Source of the DNA: SLRI01 sp942491185
GTDB lineage: Bacteria; Pseudomonadota; Alphaproteobacteria; Geminicoccales; Geminicoccaceae
NCBI GenBank assembly: GCA_942491185.1
Contig: CALOAB010000018.1
Span: forward strand, 124,001 to 188,000
Reading direction: 5' to 3'
Length of the DNA stretch: 64,000 nt
Shown: positions 47,223-57,154 of the stretch, one piece after another
Layout: each line of letters opens with the position of its first letter
Position numbering within the stretch: position 1 is the first letter of the stretch
The notes under the pieces: generated by a model
What the model was told of the DNA's origin: nothing
What the model saw: only the letters and a program-made list of their open reading frames with translations
Databases searched by the model: none
Made by a program: the position numbers and the translations under genes

Positions 47223-47627
47223 ATGGAGCTAGCCGCCGTGTCTGTTTTGAAGTGGCTGACCAATAATCGCCTCGGCACCTTCCTCTTCACCCGACGGCGC
47301 GGCGAGAAGGTCGGCGAGGATGCGCTCGGCAACGTCTATTATCGCGATCGGCGGCGCAGCGGAGACTGGCGCCTGGAGCGTCGCTGGGTGGTCTATGCCG
47401 GCGATGGCGAGATCGAGGCGAGCGCAGTGGAGCCCGGCTGGAACGCCTGGCTGCACAAGAACCGCGAGCAGTCACCGAGCGAGGCGCCACCCAAGGAGCG
47501 CTTCTGGCAGAAGGAGCACGTGCCGAACCTGTCCGGCACGCCGGCCGCCTACGTTCCGCCGGGACACCCGACCCGCGGCGGCCAGCGCGACCACGCCACC
47601 GGCGACTACGAGGCGTGGCGTCCCTGA
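47223..47627 (+). CDS. NADH:ubiquinone oxidoreductase accessory subunit, NDUFA12 family
   Basis: About 134 residues from the ATG at 47223 (47184 is an alternative). NDUFA12/B17.2 family: FLFTRRRGEKVGEDALGNVYYRDRR, RRWVVYAG, VEPGWNAWLH and the C-terminal PNLSGTPAAYVPPGHP. This accessory subunit of respiratory complex I is shared by mitochondria and alphaproteobacteria and is a good taxonomic marker. No close Shine-Dalgarno for either start. Confidence 0.93.
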   Translation: MELAAVSVLKWLTNNRLGTFLFTRRRGEKVGEDALGNVYYRDRRRSGDWRLERRWVVYAGDGEIEASAVEPGWNAWLHKNREQSPSEAPPKERFWQKEHVPNLSGTPAAYVPPGHPTRGGQRDHATGDYEAWRP

Positions 47628-47712
47628 TCCTACAGCAACGTCTCGGTGACGGCGGTTTTCGGGCGCCTGCTCTTGGGGCGATGAGCCGTCGCTGAGCGCC
47701 CTGATTGCCGGC

Positions 47713-48138
47713 TCAACCGGCCTGATCGCTTGTGGACAAGTCGTCGGAAAAGCCCCAGATCCGCGGGGTTGCGAGCTCGAGGCTGTTGCCGGCGGGGTCA
47801 CGAAAGTAGCAAGAGCGACCGCCGCCCGGCCAATCCTGCCATTGCTCGATGGCGATGCCGGCAGCCTCCAACGCGGCAGCCCAAGGCTCCAGCTCGCTCG
47901 ACGCAACGGCGAAGCAGGCATGTCCTGGCCCGCGCGCTCCATGTGCTGGAACACCGCGCGCCTTCTCTGCCCCGGTGGGATCGAAGAGCAGGAGCATCTG
48001 CTGCTCCAGCCGGAAGAACACGAACACGCCTGGCTTGTGGCTCACCTGATCGAGACCGAGCACACCGCCATAGAAGCGCGCCGCCCGATCGAGGTCGTCG
48101 ACGTAGAGCACGGTCTCCAGGATCGTTCGCAGCCGCAT
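47713..48138 (-). CDS. Glyoxalase/bleomycin-resistance superfamily (VOC) protein
   Basis: 141 residues from the ATG at 48138, with GAGGAGGGC upstream. One pair of beta-alpha-beta-beta-beta units: TILETVLYVDDLDRAARFYGGVLGL and GHACFAVASSELEPWAAALEAAG... GGGRSCYFRDPAGNSLELATP. The conserved His of GHACF and Glu of SLELA are likely metal ligands. Substrate unknown; VOC proteins include lyases, dioxygenases and drug-binding proteins. Confidence 0.88.
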   Translation of the reverse strand: MRLRTILETVLYVDDLDRAARFYGGVLGLDQVSHKPGVFVFFRLEQQMLLLFDPTGAEKARGVPAHGARGPGHACFAVASSELEPWAAALEAAGIAIEQWQDWPGGGRSCYFRDPAGNSLELATPRIWGFSDDLSTSDQAG

Positions 48139-48272
48139 GGCCCAGCCCTCCTCGAAGCTCTGGCGGCGGCACCCCGACCCGAGCTCGCCGCATTTTCCCG
48201 CGATCTTAACGGAAGCTTCACTCCCCTGCAGCAAACTGGCGGCAGGCGAAGAAGCGGACAGCAAGGGCTTGC

Positions 48273-49496
48273 ATGGAGAAGGGTCGAGGCGGTGCCAACG
48301 GGCGGCTGGGCCTGGTCGGTCAGCTCTTTGCGAGGCTGGGCGGGAAGGACAACGGCGGTGCTGGTCCGACCATCGATCCGCTCGCGGACGCCACCCACCT
48401 CGTCTTGCGGCAGCACCGGATCGACCCGACGCCAGAGGCCTACACGCTATGGTATCGGCACCTCGCCGGCCAGCGCCCGGATCTGACGCGGCGCCTGAAG
48501 GAGCTGGAGACGAGCGGGGCCACCTTCGATCCACCACTGATCGCCGAGCTGTTCGAGCGCTACTTCGCAACCGACCCCGAGGTCACCGGCGTCTGCGAGG
48601 CGAGCCGCAATCTCGAGCGGTTGCTGGCCGCTCTGGCGATGGACTTGAAGCTCGTCGAGACCGACGCCAGGCAACGCGGCGATCGGCTCGCGGATCTCGG
48701 CCAGTCCCTGGCCGAGGGTGAGGCGGCGGCAGATGACGAATCGGAATCGGCCGGCCATCCCGCGTTGTGGCGCAAGATCGTCGGCGACATCATCAAGGAG
48801 ACGGCAGCGATGCGCGCCGCTGCATCGCGCCTGGAGAGCCGGGTGGTCGAGCACGCGGGCGAGATCGCCCAGCTCCGCGCCCAGCTCGACGCCGCCGGAC
48901 GCAACAACCAGCTCGACCCGGTAAGCGGCGTCGCCTCGTCCAAGACACTCGAGCAGGCGCTTGCCGAGGCCATGCGGTCGGTCGATCGAGCGATTGCCAG
49001 GGCCAATGGCGCCGCGGCGAAGGACGGTGCATCCAGCAGCCCGGGCCCGGGCCTTTCCTTCCTGCTCGTCGATCTCGACCAGTTCCACGCGTTCAACGCG
49101 GCCAATGGGCGAAAGCTCGGCGATCTCGTGCTCAAGGCCACGGCCCGGAACCTCGCCATGGCGATCAAGGGGGCCGACACGATCGGCCGTCTCGACGGCG
49201 CCAGCTTCGGCATCGTCCTGACCCGCACCGATCTCACCGGCGCCGAAGCCCTGGCGGTGCGGCTCTGCACACTGATCGCGAGCCTGCGCATCGAGGTGGC
49301 CGACCACGAGCGCGCCGCCGACCCGCGCCTCGCCCCGGTCACGGTCTCGATCGGGGTGAGCACCTACCGGCCGGGCGAGCCGCCCAAGCGCCTGATCGGC
49401 CGAGCATCGCGAGCCTGTGAGCACGCCACGGAGACCGGCGGCAACCGTGCCGTCTCGGAGCGTGCCGTCGCGGTCGTCGGCAGGCCTAAGGCATGA
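48273..49496 (+). CDS. Protein with degenerate GGDEF domain
   Basis: 407 residues. The N-terminal helical region (HRIDPTPEAYTLWYRHLAGQRPDL) and a long helix (residues about 110-205) are those of soluble diguanylate cyclases, and the GGDEF fold is recognisable (LLVDLDQFHAFNAANGRKLGDLVLKATA). The signature itself is lost: residues 308-312 read DGASF instead of GGDEF, and DPLTGLxN has become DPVSGVAS. It should not make c-di-GMP; it may bind GTP or act as a scaffold. Cytosolic, single gene, divergent from the VOC gene. Confidence 0.85.
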   Translation: MEKGRGGANGRLGLVGQLFARLGGKDNGGAGPTIDPLADATHLVLRQHRIDPTPEAYTLWYRHLAGQRPDLTRRLKELETSGATFDPPLIAELFERYFATDPEVTGVCEASRNLERLLAALAMDLKLVETDARQRGDRLADLGQSLAEGEAAADDESESAGHPALWRKIVGDIIKETAAMRAAASRLESRVVEHAGEIAQLRAQLDAAGRNNQLDPVSGVASSKTLEQALAEAMRSVDRAIARANGAAAKDGASSSPGPGLSFLLVDLDQFHAFNAANGRKLGDLVLKATARNLAMAIKGADTIGRLDGASFGIVLTRTDLTGAEALAVRLCTLIASLRIEVADHERAADPRLAPVTVSIGVSTYRPGEPPKRLIGRASRACEHATETGGNRAVSERAVAVVGRPKA

Positions 49497-50123
49497 AGCT
49501 CTGCGAGCGTCGCACCGGCAGGCCCTGCCGCTATTGGATTGCCAGGGAAAAGTCCCGAGCTGTTTCGGCGTTCATGTTTGTCGACAACCGCGGCCTTGCC
49601 AACATCTCGTTGACCAATCTATCGCTGGCGGCGAACCGGTCGCACCTGGCCTCTGGAGTCGCATCGAGGTCATTTGGCAACCGATAATGACTCAAGAGCG
49701 AACCTGGTGGCGGTGCGGTGTCTCTCTATCTTCGGCTACGGTCGTGACACGACGTCGAGCAGCATGGCGAAAGCCGCGATTGACCCTCGGTCTCTGGGCA
49801 ACTGTCGGGGCGCTCGATGGAGGCGGTTGTGCTGCAGAACCGGGACCAACTGCGCTCCGCTTGCCAAAGAGGCCATCGTACCGGGCCGGGGGCATTTCGC
49901 AGCCACTCATCAGTCGATGGTTGGTTCCGATCTGGGTCGACTGGCGGCAGGAGACCAGTGTCGCCGAGCGACATCTGGCAAATGCACTGCTCCCAAAGCC
50001 GTCAGTCCGGCTCTGTCGAGCGGCTCGGCAGGCCGCAGGTGCAACAGCTTCTTGTTCTTGATCCGTTGCAATGCTCAGCGAGCCGCCGGGACGCCATGCG
50101 CATGTCGCCGCGTCGTCCAGGCT
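49497..50123. other. Non-coding or decayed stretch
   Basis: 627 bp between the degenerate GGDEF gene and the barstar gene. Several open frames exist but all are Arg/Ser/Cys-rich, lack Shine-Dalgarno sites and resemble no family. No clear repeats or RNA gene seen. Confidence 0.4.
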
Positions 50124-50426
50124 TCATTCCGGCTGGCGTGAGGTCACCAGCTCCAGGTCGTCACGCTCGGCTGCGGCATCGGCGAGCACACGGCGCAATG
50201 GCTCGAGATCCTGTCCTAGGGCGGCCGCGGCATTCTGGGTCACCCGCCATTCGATGCGCAGCGGGCCGGCGATGTCGGTGGTCAGGACATCAAACACGGC
50301 ATCGAGATTGCCGCCGAAATGGGCCGGGAAGGCCAGATCGTGGGCCAGCTTGGCCAGCACGGCGCGCTTGGTTCGTTGCCGACCGTCCAGTCGCGCGACG
50401 CGCAGGGTTGCCGATGCCCCGCTCAC
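50124..50426 (-). CDS. Barstar family ribonuclease inhibitor
   Basis: 100 residues starting at a GTG (50426) that overlaps the barnase TGA by four bases (GTGA). The barstar core is clear: FPAHFGGNLDAVFDVLTT, equivalent to barstar YYGENLDALWDCLTG, with Asp42 and Asp46 matching the barnase-binding Asp35 and Asp39. Cytosolic (no signal). Expected to inhibit the ribonuclease encoded just upstream until it is exported. Confidence 0.85.
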   Translation of the reverse strand: MSGASATLRVARLDGRQRTKRAVLAKLAHDLAFPAHFGGNLDAVFDVLTTDIAGPLRIEWRVTQNAAAALGQDLEPLRRVLADAAAERDDLELVTSRQPE

Positions 50427-50884
50427 TCCGGCACCTCGGTGAAGCTCTCGTAGTGGTCGGTGGTGACGAAGATCAGGCCGTCGTTCGAGAAGACCAGCCG
50501 CTTGGCGCCCCGACGACCGCAGTCGAAATCGAGGTCGGCCTCGAACCATTGCCGGCCCGGCGCATCCGGCAGCCTGCCCTCGCGGTTCTGGAACCGATCA
50601 CCGCCGATCGTTCGGTCAGGCGCGCTGTCGCAGAGATCGCTGCCCGGCCGCCAGCCGAGATCCCGCGCCTCGCCTTTGCGAACGTAGTCGCTTGGCAGTC
50701 GCCCGGTGGCCCGCACGCTTTCCACCGTGGCGACGAACGCCGATGGCTCGGCCAGACCGAGCTCGGTGGCCAAAGCCTGGAGCGTGCCGGCGGGCTGACC
50801 GCTCTCATCGGCTGGTGCCAGGACCGCCACGGCCAGGGCCGCGAGCAGCAGCCCGACAATGACAAAGCTGGATAGCCGGCGCAT
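50423..50884 (-). CDS. Secreted barnase-family ribonuclease
   Basis: 153 residues. N-terminal signal or anchor segment (residues 6-25, SFVIVGLLLAALAVAVLAPA) followed by a microbial RNase domain. Alignment by eye to barnase preserves all active-site residues: Lys70 (RKGEARDLGW; barnase K27), Glu115 (WFEADLDF; E73), Arg125 and Arg129 (GRRGAKRLVF; R83, R87) and His144 (TTDHYESFTE; H102). Two cysteines (85, 122) may form a disulfide. Cleaves RNA outside the cytoplasm; role may be nutrient scavenging or competition. Its inhibitor gene overlaps the 3' end, a toxin-immunity arrangement. Confidence 0.9.
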   Translation of the reverse strand: MRRLSSFVIVGLLLAALAVAVLAPADESGQPAGTLQALATELGLAEPSAFVATVESVRATGRLPSDYVRKGEARDLGWRPGSDLCDSAPDRTIGGDRFQNREGRLPDAPGRQWFEADLDFDCGRRGAKRLVFSNDGLIFVTTDHYESFTEVPE

Positions 50885-51240
50885 CGACGATAGGCTCCTT
50901 CAATCCCAAGGAACGGAACGGTGTGCAAATAAGCGGCAATGGCCGATCGAGCGCAATCACGAAACGCTGAACCGGCCGCCGGACATCCTGAGACCCCGGG
51001 CGATGCACTTGATGTGGGAGGGCCTCTGCCAGCTATTCGTCGTCTGATCGAGCGTTGTGCCAGCTGCCCGCCTCTCGCCGCGGCTTACCAAGCATTTGCG
51101 CGGCTCGAGATCCCACAGGCGGCCAACTGAGCCATGGCTGGTCCGGGACGCGGCTTGGCCGCAGCTTGCCGGGGAGCGCCCGTGTCTTTTCTGTGACGGT
51201 CGGCGTGGAGGACGTCCTCCCACTCGGCTTCTTTGGCAGT
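50885..51240. other. Intergenic region upstream of barnase
   Basis: 356 bp between the barnase start and the stop of the GlpQ-like gene, both minus strand. No gene, RNA or clear hairpin seen; it should hold the barnase promoter. Confidence 0.4.
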
Positions 51241-52257
51241 CTAGCGGCCCAGCGCTTGCAGTGTTTGGTCGGCGTGATCGGTGAACAGGCCATCGACGCC
51301 CGCATCGACCAGCTGCGTGGTCAGCGCCGCCATGTCGGTGGCCCAGCCCGGCAGGGCGTCGGCGCGAAGCGTGTAGGCGTGGATGTCGAGCCCGGCCGAA
51401 GTGGCATGCCGGGCGAGGTCGGTGGGATTGCCGCCGTCATCGATCACCAGACCGATGAAGGGGCCGATGGCGTCGACGGTTCGCGCCAGGCTCTCGAGGC
51501 CGGCCGGCGTGAGGAGCGCGTCGTAATCGGTGCCGGCGGCGTCGGCCCAATGGTTGCGGCCGATGAGCTGGACGAGGGGGCCGCGATAGCCGAGCTCGGC
51601 GCGGATGCGCTGGGTCTCGGACCAGTCGAAGCATTGCAGGAAGAGCCGCTGATCGTCGGGCGCGCCGTAGCCTTTGGCCGTGAGCAGATCGACCACGATG
51701 CGGCTGATGTCCTGGCCCTGGGCGCGGTGCCAGGCGGGACGCTTGATCTCGGGGTAGATGCCGATCGACCGGCCCGTCGAGATCTCCAGTCCCTGAACCA
51801 GATCGATCGCCTCCTCGAGCGTCGCGATCGAGAAGCCGCCCGGGCCTTGCGGGAAGCGATCGGCAAAGACCGGCTGGCCCGTCTCGGGGTCGATCCGCTC
51901 ATGGGTGGCGAGGTTGCGCAGCTCTGCCAGGTCGAAATCGATGGCGTAGTAGCGTCCGTCGCCACGCGCACGATCCGGGAACCGCACGGCCACGTCGGTC
52001 ACCGTGTCGAGCGTGATGTCGTGGAGCACCAGGGGCACGCCGTCACCGCTCAGCACGACGTCGTGCTCGATGAAATCCGCACCCTGCCCGACCGCCATGG
52101 CCTGGGCTGCCAAGCTGTGCTCCGGCAGGTAGCCGGATGCACCGCGATGCGCGATGACCAGTGGCTCGGCCAACGCTGCCTTGACGCCGAGCGCGAAGAG
52201 AAGTGCCACCAGGACCAGCCGCCCGATGGCGACAAGCTCAAGGCCGCGGATCGGCAT
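51241..52257 (-). CDS. glpQ: Periplasmic glycerophosphodiester phosphodiesterase
   Basis: 338 residues with an N-terminal signal (IGRLVLVALLFALGVKAALA-EP). GDPD TIM barrel of the GlpQ type: catalytic His in IAHRGASGYLPEHS, metal ligands in FIEHDVVLSGDGVPLVLHD, EIKRPAWH, and the long insertion typical of periplasmic GlpQ. Hydrolyses glycerophosphodiesters to glycerol-3-phosphate and alcohol. Separated from lon by a strong terminator. Confidence 0.93.
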   Translation of the reverse strand: MPIRGLELVAIGRLVLVALLFALGVKAALAEPLVIAHRGASGYLPEHSLAAQAMAVGQGADFIEHDVVLSGDGVPLVLHDITLDTVTDVAVRFPDRARGDGRYYAIDFDLAELRNLATHERIDPETGQPVFADRFPQGPGGFSIATLEEAIDLVQGLEISTGRSIGIYPEIKRPAWHRAQGQDISRIVVDLLTAKGYGAPDDQRLFLQCFDWSETQRIRAELGYRGPLVQLIGRNHWADAAGTDYDALLTPAGLESLARTVDAIGPFIGLVIDDGGNPTDLARHATSAGLDIHAYTLRADALPGWATDMAALTTQLVDAGVDGLFTDHADQTLQALGR

Positions 52258-52300
52258 CTCGTGCCCTCCATTCGCAAGTGGATGGTGCCGCCAAAGAAAA

Positions 52301-52327
52301 AGCCCGCGAGCCGAGCGCTCGCGGGCT
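52301..52327 (-). terminator. Rho-independent terminator of lon
   Basis: 10-bp stem AGCCCGCGAG/CTCGCGGGCT with a 7-nt loop, followed in the minus direction by TTTTCTTTGG. Directly downstream of the lon stop. Confidence 0.9.
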
Positions 52328-52349
52328 TCCTCTTGGCTTGGCCGGAAGG

Positions 52350-54755
52350 TCAGTTCGGCAGGCGGGCCTGATCGGCACCGGGCTTCGCCTGTGCAGCGAT
52401 CTCCGGGCTGATCGGCTCTTCCTCGGCGAGCGCCTCGAGCGGCGACGCCAAGGCTACCTGCAAGACCTCGTCGACATTGGCGACGGCGATGATCTTCAAG
52501 CCCTTCTTCACGTTGTCGGGGATCTCGGCCAGGTCCTTCTCGTTCTCCTTGGGAATCAAGACGGTCTTGATCCCGCCGCGGAGCGCTGCGAGCAGCTTCT
52601 CCTTGAGCCCACCGATCGGCAGCACCCTGCCGCGCAGCGTGACCTCGCCGGTCATGGCGACCGAGGCCTTGACCGGAATGCGGGTCAGCACCGAGACGAT
52701 CGAGGTCGCCATGGCGACGCCGGCCGATGGCCCGTCCTTGGGCGTGGCGCCTTCCGGCACGTGGATGTGGATGTCGGTGGTGTCGAAGCGCGACGGCTCC
52801 ACGCCGAGCAGCCGCGAGCGCGAGCGGACATAGCTCTTCGCCGCCTGCACCGATTCCTGCATCACATCGCCGAGCTTGCCGGTAATGGTCATCTTGCCCT
52901 TGCCGGGAAGCTGCACCGCCTCGATGGTCAAGAGCTCGCCACCGACCTCGGTCCAGGCGAGGCCCGTCGTGGCACCCACCATGTCCTCGAGCTCCGCCTC
53001 ACCGTAACGGAACTTCCGCACGCCGGCATATTTCTCGAGGTTGCGCCGCGTCAGCTTCACCTGCTTCCTGTCGCCGGCGACGATCTCCTTGACCGCCTTG
53101 CGCGCCAAGTTGGCTATCTCGCGCTCGAGGTTACGAACGCCCGCCTCGCGGGTGTAGTAGCGGATGAGATCGATGAGCGCCTCGTCGTTGAGCGACCACT
53201 CCTGCTCGGACAGCCCGTGCGACTTGCGCTGCTTCTCCAGGAGATGCCGCTTGGCGATCTCGACCTTCTCGTCCTCGGTGTAGCCGGCGAGACGGATGAT
53301 CTCCATCCGGTCGAGCAGCGGCTGCGGCATGCGCAGCGTGTTGGCGGTGCAGACGAACATCACGTCCGAGAGGTCGTAATCGACCTCCAGATAGTGGTCG
53401 TTGAAGTTCGCATTCTGCTCCGGATCGAGCACCTCCAGCAGCGCCGATGACGGATCGCCGCGGAAGTCGGCACCCATCTTGTCGATCTCGTCCAGCATGA
53501 AGAGCGGGTTGGACGTCTTGGCCTTCTTCATGCTCTGGATGATCTTGCCCGGCAGCGAGCCGATATAGGTGCGCCTATGGCCCCTGATCTCGGCCTCGTC
53601 CCGCACCCCGCCCAGCGAGAAGCGGACAAAGTTGCGGCCGGTCGCCTTGGCCAGCGACTTCCCCAGGCTGGTCTTGCCGACGCCGGGCGGGCCGACGAGG
53701 CAGAGGATCGGCCCCTTCATCTTGTCGACGCGCTGCTGGACGGCGAGATACTCGACGATCCGCTCCTTGACCTTCTCGAGGCCGTAGTGGTCGGTATCAA
53801 GGACGTCCTGCGCCAGCTTGATGTCCTTCCTGACCTTGGAGCGCTTCTTCCAGGGGATGGACAACATCCAATCCAGGTAGTTGCGCACCACGGTCGCCTC
53901 GGCCGACATCGGGCTCATGGTCCTGAGCTTTTTCAGCTCGGCCATCGCCTTGTCTCGGGCTTCCTTGCTGAACTTGGTCTTCTTGATTCGATCCTCGAGC
54001 TCGGACGCCTCGTCCTTGCCGTCCTCAAGCTCGCCCAGCTCCTTCTGGATCGCCTTCATCTGCTCGTTGAGATAATACTCGCGCTGGGTCTTCTCCATCT
54101 GCCGCTTGACGCGTGAGCGGATGCGCTTCTCCACCTGAAGGACGCTGATCTCGCCCTCCATGAAGCCGTAGAGCCGCTCCAGCCGCTCACCCAAGGACGC
54201 CGTCTCGAGCAGATCCTGCTTGTCGGCGATCTTCAAGGAGAGATGCGCCGACACCGTGTCGGCGAGCTTCCCCGGATCGTCGATCTGCGAGAGCGAGACC
54301 AGAACCTCGGGCGGTACCTTCTTGTTGAGCTTCACATACTGCTCGAACTGCGTGACCACGGCGCGGGCCAACGCCTCGACCTCGCGCATGTCGGTCGACG
54401 CGTCCTCCAGCACGCTGGCGGAGACCTGGAAGAAGCGGGGATTGTCGACGAAGCCGGCGATGTCGGCGCGGGCCGTGCCCTCGACCAGGACCTTGACCGT
54501 GCCGTCTGGCAGCTTGAGCAGCTGCAGCACGCTGGAGACGGTGCCGACGCGATAGATGTCGTCCGGACCTGGATCGTCCTGGCTCGCGTTTTTCTGCGCG
54601 ACCAGCAGGATCTGCTTGTCCTCCTTCATCACCTCCTCGAGCGCCGCGATCGACTTCTCGCGACCGACGAAGAGGGGCACGATCATGTGCGGGAAAACGA
54701 CAATGTCGCGCAGGGGTAGAACAGGAAAAATCGTTGTTTTGGGTGTCTCGACCAT
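52350..54755 (-). CDS. lon: ATP-dependent Lon protease
   Basis: 801 residues: N-terminal LAN substrate-binding domain (FPVLPLRDIVVFPHMIVPLFVGRE), AAA+ domain with Walker A GPPGVGKTSLGKS and Walker B LFMLDEIDK, and the Ser-Lys peptidase domain (catalytic Ser in PKDGPSAGVAM, Lys in GGLKEKLLAALRGG). Degrades damaged and regulatory proteins in the cytosol. Last gene of the tig-clpP-clpX-lon block, 213 bp after clpX. Confidence 0.97.
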   Translation of the reverse strand: MVETPKTTIFPVLPLRDIVVFPHMIVPLFVGREKSIAALEEVMKEDKQILLVAQKNASQDDPGPDDIYRVGTVSSVLQLLKLPDGTVKVLVEGTARADIAGFVDNPRFFQVSASVLEDASTDMREVEALARAVVTQFEQYVKLNKKVPPEVLVSLSQIDDPGKLADTVSAHLSLKIADKQDLLETASLGERLERLYGFMEGEISVLQVEKRIRSRVKRQMEKTQREYYLNEQMKAIQKELGELEDGKDEASELEDRIKKTKFSKEARDKAMAELKKLRTMSPMSAEATVVRNYLDWMLSIPWKKRSKVRKDIKLAQDVLDTDHYGLEKVKERIVEYLAVQQRVDKMKGPILCLVGPPGVGKTSLGKSLAKATGRNFVRFSLGGVRDEAEIRGHRRTYIGSLPGKIIQSMKKAKTSNPLFMLDEIDKMGADFRGDPSSALLEVLDPEQNANFNDHYLEVDYDLSDVMFVCTANTLRMPQPLLDRMEIIRLAGYTEDEKVEIAKRHLLEKQRKSHGLSEQEWSLNDEALIDLIRYYTREAGVRNLEREIANLARKAVKEIVAGDRKQVKLTRRNLEKYAGVRKFRYGEAELEDMVGATTGLAWTEVGGELLTIEAVQLPGKGKMTITGKLGDVMQESVQAAKSYVRSRSRLLGVEPSRFDTTDIHIHVPEGATPKDGPSAGVAMATSIVSVLTRIPVKASVAMTGEVTLRGRVLPIGGLKEKLLAALRGGIKTVLIPKENEKDLAEIPDNVKKGLKIIAVANVDEVLQVALASPLEALAEEEPISPEIAAQAKPGADQARLPN

Positions 54756-54813
54756 TAGACCTCACCGCAGTGGCACCGGTTGGGCTGACCAGGGGCGCCT
54801 GATTACGGCTTAA

Positions 54814-54843
54814 GAGGTGGCCTGCAGGTGAAGGTCTTTCAAG
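54814..54843 (-). promoter_or_regulatory. Possible heat-shock (RpoH) promoter of lon
   Basis: On the minus strand CTTGAAAG (54843-54836) is followed after 15 bases by CCACCTCT (54820 down), resembling the sigma-32 CTTGAAA / CCCCAT pattern, about 60-90 bp before the lon start. The -10 match is imperfect, so this is tentative. Confidence 0.35.
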
Positions 54844-54968
54844 GCGCGAAGACGCCACGATGAGGCCAAGGAGGCTAGGACGCTCGCGTCAGGCGCTCGT
54901 GGCGACGGGTCGCTTGGTCAGACAAGCTCGCGATTGCAACCGCTCCGGCGATGCTAGGACGTCGCACC

Positions 54969-56234
<1,266 letters not shown>

Positions 56235-56488
56235 CGACTATCTGACCTCAATCGCCTGTTGTGGCGCCGTCGCCGGGTGCCAAGGAGCCTCGCTGGTTGC
56301 AACGCAGAGCCAGCCCGGGCTCGCCGCGCCACCAGTCGCCCCGTCCGTCCGACCGCACCCAATCGTCACCAATGGTCAACCAACCACGAGGGAGATGGGG
56401 TTGCAACCCTCGTTGTCGAGAGCGTGATGCTCGACCGCCCTTCCGGCGACGTCGCTGCAACGCCTGCCGGAGCTTGCCGCCCCGTGCC

Positions 56489-57154
56489 TCAGCTCTCCGG
56501 CTCGGCGAGCGTTGTCGGCCGGTGTGTGACCACCTCGTCGACGATCCCGAAGGCTTGCGACTCCTCGGCGCTCATGAAGGTGTCGCGCTCCAGCTTGGCG
56601 TCGATTTCATCCATGGTGCGGCCGGTATGCTGCATATAGATGTTGTTGAGCCGCTTCTTGACGTTGAGAATCTCGCGCGCGTGGATCTCGATGTCGGAGG
56701 CTTGACCCTGGTAGCCGCCTGATGGCTGGTGCGTCATCACCCGGGCGTTGGGCAGGCAAAACCGCTTGCCCTTGGCGCCGGCTGCCAGCAGCAGCGAGCC
56801 CATGCTCGCGGCCTGGCCGATGCACAATGTCGCAACGTCGCAGCGGATATATTGCATCGTGTCGTAGACCGCGAGGCCAGCCGTCACCAACCCGCCCGGC
56901 GAGTTGATGTAGAGCGACACGTCCTTGTCCGGGTTGTCGGCCTCGCAATAAAGCAGCTGGGCGCAGATCAAGCTGCCCATGTGATCCTCGACGCCGCCGG
57001 TGACGAAGATGATCCGCTCCTTGAGCATCCGCGAGAAGATGTCGTAGGCGCGCTCGCCGCGGCTGGTCTGCTCGACCACCATCGGCACGAGCTGACTGGT
57101 CGGGCCCTGTGCCAGCTCGCTGAGCAGCTGGGTCTCGGTCGGTACGTTGCGCAT
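56489..57154 (-). CDS. clpP: ClpP, proteolytic subunit of the ClpXP/ClpAP protease
   Basis: 221 residues from the ATG at 57154, which overlaps the tig stop by one base (TGATG). Serine peptidase with catalytic Ser in GQAASMGSLL, His in MTHQPSGG and Asp in ERDTFM. N-terminal pro-sequence is short. Forms the tetradecameric barrel capped by ClpX or ClpA. Confidence 0.98.
   Translation of the reverse strand: MRNVPTETQLLSELAQGPTSQLVPMVVEQTSRGERAYDIFSRMLKERIIFVTGGVEDHMGSLICAQLLYCEADNPDKDVSLYINSPGGLVTAGLAVYDTMQYIRCDVATLCIGQAASMGSLLLAAGAKGKRFCLPNARVMTHQPSGGYQGQASDIEIHAREILNVKKRLNNIYMQHTGRTMDEIDAKLERDTFMSAEESQAFGIVDEVVTHRPTTLAEPES

Noticed and set aside
49497..50123. Transposase remnant in the gene-poor stretch
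   Set aside because: No inverted repeats, target duplication or transposase motifs could be read in any frame.
52203..54116. Long plus-strand ORFs opposite lon
   Set aside because: Antisense shadows caused by GC-rich codon bias; the minus-strand lon product is complete and conserved.
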